From assembly GCF_005670685.2 (NCBI RefSeq), contig NZ_CP062008.1, positions 558,001 through 622,000 of the forward strand: a stretch of DNA of 64,000 nucleotides, in the 5' to 3' direction. Under the pieces are notes generated by a model that worked only from the letters and a program-made list of their open reading frames with translations, had not been told where the DNA came from and searched no databases. How positions within the stretch are numbered: the stretch's first letter is position 1; every line of letters begins with the position of its first letter. The stretch is from Mycolicibacterium mucogenicum DSM 44124 (GTDB taxonomy: Bacteria; Actinomycetota; Actinomycetes; Mycobacteriales; Mycobacteriaceae). Below, piece by piece: positions 1 to 8,840 of this stretch. Made by a program: the position numbers and the translations under genes.

Positions 1-645
1 GCAACGCCCGCGCGGTGATGACGGCGGCCATTCCGACGCCGCCGAGCCCGACGACCAGCACGCTGTCGGTCGGCGCGGGCTTGGCGACGTTGAGGACGGC
101 GCCACCCCCGGTGAGTACCGCGCAGCCGAGCATCGCGGCGACGTCGGGCGGGATATCCGACCCGACGGGCACGACGGAGGCCCGGTCGACGACGGCGTGG
201 GTGGCGAAACCGGACACGCCGAGATGGTGATGCACCGGCCGGCCGGCCGCGCTCAGGCGGCGGCCGGCCAGCAGGGTGCCCGCGGCGTTCGCCGCCGACC
301 CGGTCGGGCACGGCAGACGGCCGCCTTCGGCGCAGTCGGGGCACTCGCCGCAGCGGGGAGGAACGACATCACGACGCGCTGCCCGGGACGGATGTCGCCG
401 ACGGCGGCACCGACGCCGACGACGACACCGGCGGCCTCGTGCCCCAGCAGCATCGGCAACGGGCGGGGCCGGTTGCCGTCGACGACGCTGAGGTCCGAGT
501 GGCACACGCCGGCCGCCTCTATCCAGACCAGCAGCTCGGTCGGGCCGGGATCCGCCAGCTCCAGCTCGCCGACGGTGATCGGCCGCGACCGCGCGTACGG
601 CCGGGTCCGCCCGGACTCCTCGAGGACCGCCCCGGTGATCTTCAT
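1..645 (-). pseudogene. Zn-dependent alcohol dehydrogenase, 5' part, frameshifted
   Basis: N-terminal part of a medium-chain zinc alcohol dehydrogenase, continuing off the left edge. The start MKITGAVLEESG at 645 overlaps the aminotransferase stop (ATGA). The GroES-like fold is clear: GVCHSDLSVVDG, then GHEAAGVVVGVG. After MSFLP the reading frame is lost: the structural-zinc loop (RCGECPDC) and the NAD-binding motif VLVVGLGGVG near the left edge are read only in another frame. Restoring one G in the G4 run at 355-358 joins the two halves perfectly. As given, translation ends at 253 after about 130 residues. The remainder of the gene still looks well preserved, so this is either a recent mutation or a base-call error. 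Role inferred from the operon: oxidoreduction of an aldehyde or alcohol linked to the aminotransferase product. Confidence 0.8.
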
Positions 646-1859
646 CGCCGGGCCAATGCCGCGAAGGCGTCGTCGGTGCGGTCGAGCGCGTCGTCGATGT
701 CCGCGGTCGTGTGGGCCGCGCTGAGGAACCAGTTGTGGTACGGGTGCAGGTAGACGCCACGGGCGCCGGCCTCGTCGCACCACAGTCGGGTCTGGCTGAA
801 GTCGTCGTCACCGGCGAACCGCAGCAGCGGCATCTGCACCGGCCCCGTCTGCACGACCTCGAACCCGTGCGCGCGGGCCTGGGCGGCGAGCCCGTCGCGC
901 AGGCGTTGGCCGGAGTCGAACATGCGCTGCATCGCGTCGGTGTCGCGCAGTTCCCGGATGGTCGCCAGCGCGGCCGCCATCGACACCGCGGAGTACCAGA
1001 AGGATCCCGTGGCGTAGATGCTGCCGGCCGCTTCTCTCAACGTGTCGGTGCCCGTAACCGCAGCCAGCGCATAGCCGTTGGCGATGGCCTTGGACCACGC
1101 CGACAGGTCGGGGCGCACGCCCAGCGGTTCCCAACTACCCGCAAGATCCAGCCGGAAGCCGCAACGGACGTCGTCGAGGATCAGCGCGGCGCCGGCGCGG
1201 TCGCACAGCTCGCGTAACCCCTTGGCGAACAACGGATCGGCCAGCTCCTGATCGCGGAACACGTCGTGCCGGAACGGGCAGACGATGACGGCGGCCAGAT
1301 CGTCGCCGGCGCGGTCGACGGCGGCGCGCAGGGAATCGAGGTCGTTGTACTCGAAGTAGTCGAGATGCGCCCGATCCTCCCGGGTCACCCCCGCCGTCAC
1401 GGGGGTGCACCACGGCACCGCACCGTGATACGCGCCGTGGGCGATGAGCACCTTGCGCCGCCCGGTCGCCGCGCGCGCGATCGTCACGCACGCGGTGGTG
1501 GCGTCGGTGCCGTTCTTGGCGAGCATCGCCCAGTCGGCGTGGGCGACGGTGTCGACGAGCAGTTCGGCGAGTTCCACCATCACCGGAGCGGCGCCGTTGA
1601 GGCAGTCACCCTTGGCGATCTGTTCCGAAACTGCTTGCTGCACAGCAGGATTGCGATGACCCAGGACAACTGGGCCCCAGCCGCACATGAAATCCAGATA
1701 TGTGTTGCCGTCGGTGTCGGTTATGCGGCAGCCGTCGCCCGAGGCCATGTACTGCGGCAGCGTGGCCGAGAACGACCGCGCGTTCATGTGCCCGTACATG
1801 CCGCCGGGAACGACGAGCCGGGCCCGTTTGGTCAGGGCGGTGTCGTTGTGGTCGATCAT
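642..1859 (-). CDS. class III PLP aminotransferase (glutamate-1-semialdehyde aminomutase-like)
   Basis: 405-aa fold-type I PLP enzyme of the class III aminotransferase / glutamate-1-semialdehyde-2,1-aminomutase family. Visible family features are the substrate-loop start DTDGNTYLDFMCGWGPVVLG, the PLP phosphate-binding region KNGTDATTACVTIAR, LILDDVRCGFR (Asp to the pyridine nitrogen) and the Schiff-base lysine in SAWSKAIANGY (Lys257). It is probably not the haem-pathway HemL, because it sits in a catabolic operon. It overlaps the transketolase C subunit upstream and the alcohol dehydrogenase downstream by 4 bp each (ATGA), implying translational coupling. Likely reaction: amino-group transfer from an amino acid or amino sugar to give a semialdehyde. 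The substrate cannot be read from sequence. Confidence 0.85.
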   Translation of the reverse strand: MIDHNDTALTKRARLVVPGGMYGHMNARSFSATLPQYMASGDGCRITDTDGNTYLDFMCGWGPVVLGHRNPAVQQAVSEQIAKGDCLNGAAPVMVELAELLVDTVAHADWAMLAKNGTDATTACVTIARAATGRRKVLIAHGAYHGAVPWCTPVTAGVTREDRAHLDYFEYNDLDSLRAAVDRAGDDLAAVIVCPFRHDVFRDQELADPLFAKGLRELCDRAGAALILDDVRCGFRLDLAGSWEPLGVRPDLSAWSKAIANGYALAAVTGTDTLREAAGSIYATGSFWYSAVSMAAALATIRELRDTDAMQRMFDSGQRLRDGLAAQARAHGFEVVQTGPVQMPLLRFAGDDDFSQTRLWCDEAGARGVYLHPYHNWFLSAAHTTADIDDALDRTDDAFAALARR

Positions 1860-2872
1860 CGCAACAGCTCCCGGGCCACCGCCGCGACACCGGGCGCGTC
1901 CAGCCGGTACTTGGCGTACAGCGCCGCCGGGGGACCGACGGGGATGTATTCGTCGGGCACACCGTGTTTGGCGAACCGCACGGCGGGCGCGCCGTTCAGG
2001 AACAGCGCTTCGGCGACCGCGGATCCCAGTCCATTGGTGACGTTGTGTTCCTCGACGGTGAGGATGGCGCCGGTCTCATGCGCGGCGGCGAGTACCTCGT
2101 CGATGTCGAGCGGCGCGACGGTGTGCATGTCGATGACGCGGGTCCTGATGCCTTCGTCCGCCAGGATCGCCGCGGCCTCCAGTGCCGGGTGGACCTCGCT
2201 GCCGGTGGCGATGATGGTCAGGTCGTGGCCGTCGCGCAGCCGGATGGCCTTGCCGAAGGTGAGGTCGGGCACAGTCGGGTAGACCTCGGGGTCACGGCCG
2301 CGGCCCAGCCGGATGTACATCGCGCCCGGGTGGTCGACCGACGCCCGCAGGATCGCGCGCAGGTGGTTGGCATCGGTCGCGCAGACGACGGTCAGCTCGG
2401 CGAAAGTGCGCAGCACGCCAAGGTCTTCCAGCGCGTGGTGGCTGGTGCCGTAGAACCCCATCGACATGCCCGAGTGGTGCCCGACGATCCGCACGGGCAT
2501 CCGCGGGTACGCGCAGTCGGTGCGGATCTGCTCGGCACACAGCAGCGCTGAGAACGACGCGAACGTCGCGGCGAACGGCACGTAGCCGCACGAGGCCATA
2601 CCGGCCGCGGACGTGATCATGCCCTTCTCGGCGATGCCCATGTTGAAGAACCGGTTGGGATGGCGCGCCGAGAAATCGGTGGCCCGGTTGGCGCTCGCCA
2701 GATCGGCCGTCAGCACGACGACGCGCGGATCGTGGTCGGCCAGGTCGGCCAGTTCCTCACCGAACACGAACGCGGGGATCGAACTGACGTCGCTGCCGTC
2801 GAACGATCGCTTGTCGCGCAGTTCGGTGGCACCGCCGCCGAAAATCTCTGCCTGGTCCTGGGTTTCGGTCAT
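1856..2872 (-). CDS. transketolase C-terminal subunit (split transketolase)
   Basis: 338 aa covering the pyrimidine-binding and C-terminal domains of transketolase: FFNMGIAEKGMITSAAGMAS (the E that activates ThDP), PFAATFASFS, then the C-terminal TIIATGSEVHPALEAA domain. ATG at 2872 was chosen because it forms ATGA with the stop of the N subunit; upstream residues in the open frame are Arg-rich and are a shadow. Two separate polypeptides replacing a single ~670-aa transketolase are known in archaea and in several bacterial catabolic clusters. Here the pair shares an operon with an aminotransferase and a dehydrogenase, so a dedicated catabolic C2 transfer is more likely than the pentose phosphate role. 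Confidence 0.88.
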   Translation of the reverse strand: MTETQDQAEIFGGGATELRDKRSFDGSDVSSIPAFVFGEELADLADHDPRVVVLTADLASANRATDFSARHPNRFFNMGIAEKGMITSAAGMASCGYVPFAATFASFSALLCAEQIRTDCAYPRMPVRIVGHHSGMSMGFYGTSHHALEDLGVLRTFAELTVVCATDANHLRAILRASVDHPGAMYIRLGRGRDPEVYPTVPDLTFGKAIRLRDGHDLTIIATGSEVHPALEAAAILADEGIRTRVIDMHTVAPLDIDEVLAAAHETGAILTVEEHNVTNGLGSAVAEALFLNGAPAVRFAKHGVPDEYIPVGPPAALYAKYRLDAPGVAAVARELLR

Positions 2873-3744
2873 TTCGCTGCCTCCAGCGGACGCAGGCCGG
2901 CCTGCAGTTCCGCGATCACGTCGTCGTAGTCGGCGCCGACGAGGTTGCCGACGTGCCAATCGGGGTTGTATTCCATGAGCTGCACGCCGCGGCCCTTGAC
3001 CGTGTCGGCAACGATGAGTTGTGGTGGGCCGTCGGGTTTGTCGGGCAGGGCGCCGAACAAATCCAGCAGCGCGGCGGGGTCGTGCCCGTCGACGCGGTGG
3101 GTCTGCCAGCCGAACGCGGCGAAGCGGTCTTCGATGGGCTCGACGCTCATCACGTCATCGGTGAAGCCGTCGATGCACAACTGATTGCGGTCGACTATGG
3201 CGACCAGCTTTCCGAGGCGGTAGTGCCCCGCGGCGTTGGCGGCCTCCCAGATCTGGCCCTCGTGCAGCTCGCCGTCGCCCAGCATGCAGAACGTGCGGTA
3301 CGGGCGGCCGCCGACCCGTCCGGCGAAGGCCATACCGACGGAGATGGACAGGCCGTGGCCGAGTGAGCCCGAGCTGAAATCGATACCCGGGATCTTCTTC
3401 ATGTCGGGGTGGTCGCCGAACGAGCTGCCCAGGCGCGTGTAGTCGTCGAGCGCCGACGGCGGGAAGAAGCCGACATCGGCCAGCACGGGGTACAGGCCGA
3501 TGGCGGCGTGGCCCTTGCTGAGGACGAAGCGGTCACGGTCGGCCCATTTCGGTTCTGCCGGGCGGTATTTCAGGACCGAGTAGTACAGCGTCGCGAACAG
3601 TTCGGCGGCCGAGAAGGACGACGTGTAGTGGCCGGCGCCGGCGATCCGGGACAGTCGCACGGTCTCGAGCCGGATGAACTTCGCCCGGTCGACGACTTGC
3701 TCCAGTGCGGCCGCCCGGCCGGGCGTTCCCGTTGGTGGAATCAT
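2869..3744 (-). CDS. transketolase N-terminal subunit (split transketolase)
   Basis: 291 aa containing the ThDP pyrophosphate-binding domain. Markers are HYTSSFSAAELFATLYYSVL, DRFVLSKGHAA, SGSLGHGLSISVGMA and the GDGELHEGQIWEAANAAGHY...VDRNQ thiamine-diphosphate motif. ATG 3744 was chosen because AAGGGAG lies about 7 nt upstream; the open frame extends to 3804 without an equivalent signal. First gene of the leftward operon, divergent from the Lrp-type regulator at 4026. It lacks the catalytic glutamate domain, which is supplied by the next gene, so the active enzyme should be a heterotetramer. Confidence 0.88.
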   Translation of the reverse strand: MIPPTGTPGRAAALEQVVDRAKFIRLETVRLSRIAGAGHYTSSFSAAELFATLYYSVLKYRPAEPKWADRDRFVLSKGHAAIGLYPVLADVGFFPPSALDDYTRLGSSFGDHPDMKKIPGIDFSSGSLGHGLSISVGMAFAGRVGGRPYRTFCMLGDGELHEGQIWEAANAAGHYRLGKLVAIVDRNQLCIDGFTDDVMSVEPIEDRFAAFGWQTHRVDGHDPAALLDLFGALPDKPDGPPQLIVADTVKGRGVQLMEYNPDWHVGNLVGADYDDVIAELQAGLRPLEAAK

Positions 3745-3885
3745 CTGCTGCTCCCTTGCAGTGGGTGGTGCCGACCGGGGCGTGCCAAAGGTGATGTGGC
3801 GCAACGGGTATGGCGCTGATCGCAGTTTCGGCTGTGGTCGGCCTCACGCTATGGTGGGAGATCTTTCGAGGTACAAGGTGCGGAA

Positions 3886-3900
3886 CCGAAGTTCGTTCGG
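3886..3900. promoter_or_regulatory. inverted repeat CCGAA-N5-TTCGG, candidate Lrp operator
   Basis: In the 281-bp divergent gap (3745-4025) between the transketolase operon and the Lrp/AsnC gene. The same element, CCGAA-N5-TTCGG with an unrelated 5-bp centre, recurs at 4554-4568 on the other side of the regulator gene. Lrp/AsnC proteins bind short imperfect dyads of this size, so autoregulation and control of both arms is inferred. No other gene is visible in this gap. Confidence 0.5.
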
Positions 3901-4025
3901 AAACTCAGGCGAACAAGACACATTTTTCGGTCATGGTCCGTATTGTCCGAGTTGTGCCGAAGGATGTGCTGCCCGAACGCGGATGTGGACGCCGCGGATC
4001 CAGGCTGTGGGACGAGGAGGTTCAG

Positions 4026-4550
4026 ATGCAACGGTATGAGGACGACCGGGTCGGAGAGGTCAAGACCGACGAGATCGACGAGTTGTTGCTCTGGGAGCTG
4101 ACCACCAACGGGCGGCGCACCAACAACGAGTTGGCCCGCAAGGCGGGGATCGCGCCGTCGACCTGCCATGCCCGGATCAAGCGGCTCGAGCAGCTCGGTG
4201 TGATCCGCTCGATAAACGCCTTCGTGGACTACGAGGCCCTCGGATTCCCGGTGCAGGCAATCGTTTTCGTGCGGCTGCCGGCGTCGGCGCGTGATCAGGT
4301 CAAGAGCTACGCCAGCCGCGTGATCCGGTTTCCCCAGGTGCTCAACGTGTTTCACATGGGCGGGCCGGACGACTTCCTGATTCACGTGGCCTGCACGTCG
4401 ACCAGTCAGCTGCGCGACTTCGTCGCGACCAAGCTCAGTTCCGGGCCCGTCGCGGCCACGACCACCAGCATCATGTTCGACCACTACATCGGGGTCCAGC
4501 ACATGGAATACGTCAGCGGTTACGACGAGATGCGTCGGCCGATCCGGTAA
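4026..4550 (+). CDS. Lrp/AsnC family transcriptional regulator
   Basis: 174 aa. N-terminal winged HTH (about residues 15-65: DEIDELLLWELTTNGRRTNNELARKAGIAPSTCHARIKRL) followed by a RAM/AsnC ligand-binding domain (PVQAIVFVRLPASARDQVKSYA ... FHMGGPDDFLIHVACTS). ATG 4026 has GAGGAGG at 4014-4020, a strong Shine-Dalgarno, although the frame stays open to 3810. Such regulators sense an amino acid and often control its catabolism. It lies between the split-transketolase operon and the aldehyde dehydrogenase/permease genes, and CCGAA-N5-TTCGG dyads occur before both, so it is the probable local regulator. Confidence 0.9.
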   Translation: MQRYEDDRVGEVKTDEIDELLLWELTTNGRRTNNELARKAGIAPSTCHARIKRLEQLGVIRSINAFVDYEALGFPVQAIVFVRLPASARDQVKSYASRVIRFPQVLNVFHMGGPDDFLIHVACTSTSQLRDFVATKLSSGPVAATTTSIMFDHYIGVQHMEYVSGYDEMRRPIR

Positions 4551-4553
4551 ATA

Positions 4554-4568
4554 CCGAAGAAATTTCGG
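4554..4568. promoter_or_regulatory. second CCGAA-N5-TTCGG dyad upstream of aldehyde dehydrogenase gene
   Basis: Begins 4 bp after the Lrp stop codon in the 170-bp gap before the aldehyde dehydrogenase. It matches the arms of the 3886 element exactly with a different centre. A further dyad, TTTCGA-N6-TCGAAA, follows at about 4593-4610. Both are plausible operators for the aldehyde dehydrogenase/permease pair. Confidence 0.5.
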
Positions 4569-4720
4569 CGGGCACCAGCTTCGGCCGGGCTTGTTTCGAA
4601 GATCATCGAAACTTCCGGACCACCTGGCGCACGATGTTCGGAATCTTCCCGGGGCACGAAATGTGGTCTGCATCATAGGCAGCGTCTTGCCGCCATGGCC
4701 CGCCCGAGAGGAATTCGACG

Positions 4721-6187
4721 ATGACCGCAGCAACGGAACTGCTCGCCAAACACCGGATGTCGATCGGTGGTCAGGCGCGCGACAGCGCCTCCGGTGAGGT
4801 CATCGAGATCCGCGACAAGTTCGACGGCCACCTCATCGGCACCGTGCCGGCGGGCACGATCGCCGACGCGCAGGACGCCCTCGACGCGGCCGTGGCAGGT
4901 GCCGAAACCTGGTCGGCAACACCGGCTTTCCGTCGCGCCGCCATCCTCAAGACCGCCGCGGCGCAGATCCGGGCCGACCGCGCGCAACTGAGCGCGATGC
5001 TGTCGGCGGAGAACGGCAAGACCATCGCCGACGCGAGGCTGGAGATCGACACCACCGCCCGCATCTTCGACGGCTTCGCCGAGGAGTCCCTGCGGCTGTT
5101 CGGGCAGACCATCCCGCTCGACATTCAGGACGGGCTGCAATCGGACCTCATGCTCACGGTGCGTGAGCCGCTCGGCGTCATGGTGGGCATCGTCCCGTTC
5201 AACTTCCCGGCCGAGCTGTACGCGCACAAGGTGGGCGCCGCGCTCGCCGCGGGCAACGCCATGATCGTCAAGCCGCCGGAGGACGACCCGATCGTGACGG
5301 TGATGCTCACCGAGATCCTGCACCGGGCCGGAGTGCCCGGCGCTGCACTGCAATTGGTCACCGGCTATGGCCATGTCGTCGGCGCGCACCTGGCCGGCAG
5401 CCCCGACATCGCGGCGGTCACGTTCACCGGCAGCACGGCGGTGGGCGCCGTCATCGCCGCCGCCGCGGGCCGCAACGTCGTGCGCGTCTTCCTCGAACTC
5501 AGCGGCAACGACGCCTTCATCGTCTGCGACGATGCCGACCTGGACACGGCCGTCGACCATGCCGTCGCGGGGCGCACCTACGCCAACGGACAGGTGTGCG
5601 TGGCCACCAAGCGCATCATGGTCGTCCAGTCCCGCTATCAGGAGTTCGTGGACCGCCTGCGCGAGCGGGTCGCGGCGCTACGGGTCGGCGATCAGCGCGG
5701 CGAAACCACCGATGTCGGTCCGCTCATCAGCGTCGAGGCGGCCCGGACCGTCGAACGGCAGATCCACGAGGCCGTCGAGCAGGGCGCGCGCGTGCTGGTC
5801 GGTGGCACGCGGCGCGGCGCCTTAATCGACCCCACGCTGCTGGAGATCGACACGCGCGTCGGCATCGCCACCGACGAAGAAATCTTCGGGCCGGTCTTCT
5901 CGGTGCTCGCCGTCGACAACCTCGACGAGGCGATCGAACTCGCCAACGCCTCCCAATTCGGGCTCAATGCAGCGGTTTTCACCAACGACGTCACACAGGC
6001 CATCCGCGCCGGCCGGCGCATCAAGGCCGGCATCGTCTCGGTCAACGGCGGCAACACCTACCGGCCCGACGTGGCCGCGTTCGGCGGCTACAAGAAGAGC
6101 GGCCTGGGGCGTGAAGGGATCGCCTACACGCTCGACGAATTCACCCAGATCAAGAGCATCGTGCTGCGGGGCGTGCTCGCCGACTGA
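4721..6187 (+). CDS. NAD(P)-dependent aldehyde dehydrogenase
   Basis: 488-aa aldehyde dehydrogenase superfamily member. Visible motifs: GIVPFNFPAELYAHKVGAAL (cofactor-side), AVTFTGSTAVG (Rossmann loop), FLELSGNDAF with general-base Glu259, and GQVCVATKR with catalytic Cys293. The C-terminal EEIFGPVFSVL is typical. GAGAGGA precedes ATG 4721. Family members of this kind oxidise semialdehydes such as succinate or other omega-amino-derived semialdehydes. The aminotransferase and the permease nearby make a semialdehyde produced by transamination the likely substrate. It forms a rightward unit with the permease, 74 bp downstream. Confidence 0.9.
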   Translation: MTAATELLAKHRMSIGGQARDSASGEVIEIRDKFDGHLIGTVPAGTIADAQDALDAAVAGAETWSATPAFRRAAILKTAAAQIRADRAQLSAMLSAENGKTIADARLEIDTTARIFDGFAEESLRLFGQTIPLDIQDGLQSDLMLTVREPLGVMVGIVPFNFPAELYAHKVGAALAAGNAMIVKPPEDDPIVTVMLTEILHRAGVPGAALQLVTGYGHVVGAHLAGSPDIAAVTFTGSTAVGAVIAAAAGRNVVRVFLELSGNDAFIVCDDADLDTAVDHAVAGRTYANGQVCVATKRIMVVQSRYQEFVDRLRERVAALRVGDQRGETTDVGPLISVEAARTVERQIHEAVEQGARVLVGGTRRGALIDPTLLEIDTRVGIATDEEIFGPVFSVLAVDNLDEAIELANASQFGLNAAVFTNDVTQAIRAGRRIKAGIVSVNGGNTYRPDVAAFGGYKKSGLGREGIAYTLDEFTQIKSIVLRGVLAD

Positions 6188-6261
6188 CCCCGCCCGACCA
6201 CCCCGCCGTTCCTGGGTTCCCGGAATTCACCCCGACAGCGTCGTCAGAAAGCCGAAAATCA

Positions 6262-7737
6262 ATGATCAACACTCCACCATCCGACCCCGCGACGACGCTG
6301 GAAGCAGCGCCCGGGACACACACCATGCTGCAGCGCGGGCTGGGCGTGGGCTCCATCGTGTTCATGGTCGTCGCCGCGGCCGCCCCGCTGGCCGTCGTCA
6401 CCGCCAGCGTCCCGATCATCATCTCGGTGAGCGGCAGCGCCGCCGCCCCGCAGTTCTTCCTGATCGCGATGGTGATCCTGGCGCTGTTCTCGGTCGGCTT
6501 CACCTCGATGAGCAAGTACGTGCCGAATGCCGGCGCGTTCTACTCGTACATCCAGCGCGGGCTGGGGCGGCACGTCGGGGTAGGGGCGGCGGCGTTGGCG
6601 CTGGGGTCCTACGGGGTGATGCTCATCGGGCTGTACACCTACCTCGGTGTGGCCACGTCGAAGCTGTTGACCGCCGTGCACATCGGAATTCCGTGGTGGG
6701 CCAGTGCGATTGGCTGGGTCTGTCTAGTCGGGGTGCTGGGCTACCGCGACATCGAGCTGAGCTCCAAGGTGCTGGGCGTGCTGCTTATCGCCGAGACGCT
6801 GGCCGTAGTGCTCGTCGACATCGGCGTCATCTGTGCGGGCGGAGCCGGCTGGTCCGGCGGTGAGGGCGGCCTGAGCCTCGTACCGCTGTCACCGTCCGAA
6901 TTCGCCACAGGTGCACCGAGTCTCGGGCTGATGTTCGCGTTCTTCTGCTTCATCGGATTCGAGGCCACCGCGGTGTTCCGGAATGAGGCCAAGGACCCCG
7001 ACCGCACCATCCCGCGGGCGACCTACACCGCGGTGGTCTTCATCGGCCTGTTCTACGCCCTGGCGGCGTGGGCCGTCGTCGAGGGCCTGGGCGTCGACCG
7101 CGCCGTCGACGCTGCCAAGGCCGAGCCCGAGAACGTCGTGCAGAACCTGGCGAGCACCTACGTCTCGCCGATCCTCACCGACGTCATCCAGGTGCTGCTG
7201 GTGACCAGCTTCTTCGCCTGCGTGCTGTCGTTCCACAACGTCATCACGCGCTACCAGTTCACGTTGGCGACCAAGGGGCTGCTGCCCGCGTCGCTCGCCG
7301 AGATCGACGAACGCCACCGCACGCCGTCCCGCTCGTCGCTGGTGTTCACGGTGATCTCGCTGACCGCGATGGTCGCCGTCGCGGTGATCGGCTGGGACCC
7401 GATCACCCAGACCTACATGTGGTTCTCCGGCGCGTCCACACTGGGCCTCATCGCCCTCATGGCAATGACGAGCCTGGCCGTCATCGTCTTCTTCCGGACG
7501 CAGGAGCACGGTGCGAGCCTGTGGCACACCGTGATCGCGCCCGGCCTGTCCTTCCTTGGCCTCACCGCGATCCTGCTGCTGGTGATCAAGAACTTCGCGC
7601 TCCTGGTCGGCAGCACCACCACCGCGGTCGTGCTCGGCGGGCTCATCGCCGCGATCTTCGCCGCGGGCGTCGTCGTCGCCGAGCGGGTCCGGCGCCGCCG
7701 TCCCGACCGCTACCGGGCGCTGGTGCAGGACAACTAG
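6262..7737 (+). CDS. APC-family amino acid/polyamine permease
   Basis: 491-aa polytopic membrane protein with about 12 predicted helices. N-terminal APC signature GLGVGSIVFMVVAAAAPLAVVTASVP is followed by FFLIAMVILALFSVGFTSMSKYVPNAGAFYSYIQRGLG and the family motif FFCFIGFEATAVFRNEAKDPDRTIPRATY. It is the probable importer for the substrate of the neighbouring aminotransferase/aldehyde dehydrogenase route. Its stop (7735-7737) overlaps the convergent ygfZ stop by 2 bp. No strong Shine-Dalgarno is seen before ATG 6262. Confidence 0.9.
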   Translation: MINTPPSDPATTLEAAPGTHTMLQRGLGVGSIVFMVVAAAAPLAVVTASVPIIISVSGSAAAPQFFLIAMVILALFSVGFTSMSKYVPNAGAFYSYIQRGLGRHVGVGAAALALGSYGVMLIGLYTYLGVATSKLLTAVHIGIPWWASAIGWVCLVGVLGYRDIELSSKVLGVLLIAETLAVVLVDIGVICAGGAGWSGGEGGLSLVPLSPSEFATGAPSLGLMFAFFCFIGFEATAVFRNEAKDPDRTIPRATYTAVVFIGLFYALAAWAVVEGLGVDRAVDAAKAEPENVVQNLASTYVSPILTDVIQVLLVTSFFACVLSFHNVITRYQFTLATKGLLPASLAEIDERHRTPSRSSLVFTVISLTAMVAVAVIGWDPITQTYMWFSGASTLGLIALMAMTSLAVIVFFRTQEHGASLWHTVIAPGLSFLGLTAILLLVIKNFALLVGSTTTAVVLGGLIAAIFAAGVVVAERVRRRRPDRYRALVQDN

Positions 7738-8801
7738 TTCCGGGCGCCGCCGCGCAACCGGTCCACCGCGGCCCGGCCCGCGCCGGCGGACGTATCGGCC
7801 TCCGGCAGCGAGTCCGCGTCGATCGCGGCGGGCACCTGGGCGTCACCGCCGGTGGTCAGCTCCGTATCAGCGGGCACGCCGCGCTTGAGCAGCGCCAGCG
7901 CGATCGGGCCCAGGTCCACATGCTCGGCGACGGTGCCCACGCGGCCGATCGCCCGGCCACCGGCGAGCACCGGATCACCCGTCGCGGGACGGTCATCGCC
8001 GCCGTCGAGATGCAGCAGGACCAGCATGCGGGGCGGCTTGCCCAGGTTGTGGACCCGCGCGACGGTCTCCTGGCCGCGGTAGCAGCCCTTGTCCAGATGC
8101 ACGGCGCCGACGCCCGGCCCGCCGATCCAGCCGACCTCATGCGGGATGGTGCGCTCATCGGTGTCGACACCCAACCGCGGCCGCAGCGCCGCCACCCGCA
8201 GGGCCTCGTAGGCCCACAACCCGGCGGGCCGGACGCCCGCATCCAGCAGCCGCTGTCGCCATGCCGCGGCGTCGGCCCGCGGCACCACGAGCTCGATCTC
8301 CTCGGCGCCCAGCCGGCGCACGAAACCGCCCTGGGGCAGCGGCGCGGCCGTCCAGTCGGTGTCCGGGGTCGGCAGGTCCAGCTGGTTGACGGCGGGTCCG
8401 AGCAGCGACAGCACCGCGAGGTCGGCCGGGTTCACCTCGACCTTGGACCAGAACACCATCTTGCGCAGGAAGTCGGCGAGCGGCTGCCCGCGCCACGATT
8501 CGGTGTCCAGCGTGGTGGCGCCGCCGAGCTCGGTCTGCAGCCAGTGGTCCTCGACGCGGCCCTGGCCGTCGAGGCTCAGGTTCTGGACGACGGACCCCTC
8601 CGGCAGGGCGCTGACGTGCTGGCTCGAGATGGTGTGCAGCCAGCTCTGGCGGTCGTCGCCGGTGAGTGCGATGGTCGCGCGGTGGCCGCGGTCGACGACG
8701 ATGGCCTCGGTGGCGGCGGCACGCTGCTCCCCGAGCGGGTCGCCGTAGTGCCAGACGGCGCCGGCGTCGGGTCCGGATTCGGGGGCGGGAACTGCGCTCA
8801 T
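7734..8801 (-). CDS. ygfZ: YgfZ/GcvT-like folate-binding protein
   Basis: 355-aa member of the aminomethyltransferase-like YgfZ family, equivalent by position to M. tuberculosis Rv0811c. The diagnostic Cys motif K-G-C-Y-R-G-Q-E is present in HLDKGCYRGQETVARVHNLGKPPR. YgfZ proteins bind tetrahydrofolate and support maintenance or assembly of a subset of Fe-S enzymes. Divergent from pabC with only 39 bp between starts, so the two promoters overlap and at least one transcript is probably leaderless. Confidence 0.9.
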   Translation of the reverse strand: MSAVPAPESGPDAGAVWHYGDPLGEQRAAATEAIVVDRGHRATIALTGDDRQSWLHTISSQHVSALPEGSVVQNLSLDGQGRVEDHWLQTELGGATTLDTESWRGQPLADFLRKMVFWSKVEVNPADLAVLSLLGPAVNQLDLPTPDTDWTAAPLPQGGFVRRLGAEEIELVVPRADAAAWRQRLLDAGVRPAGLWAYEALRVAALRPRLGVDTDERTIPHEVGWIGGPGVGAVHLDKGCYRGQETVARVHNLGKPPRMLVLLHLDGGDDRPATGDPVLAGGRAIGRVGTVAEHVDLGPIALALLKRGVPADTELTTGGDAQVPAAIDADSLPEADTSAGAGRAAVDRLRGGARN

Positions 8802-8840
8802 GCTTCGAGCGTAGTTGGCGTCCCGACTAGCCTTCTGGCC

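Noticed and set aside
4673..5560. Long leftward frame opposite the aldehyde dehydrogenase
   Set aside because: Composition is Arg/Asp/Val-rich with no motif and no ribosome-binding site; the opposite strand carries a full-length conserved enzyme.
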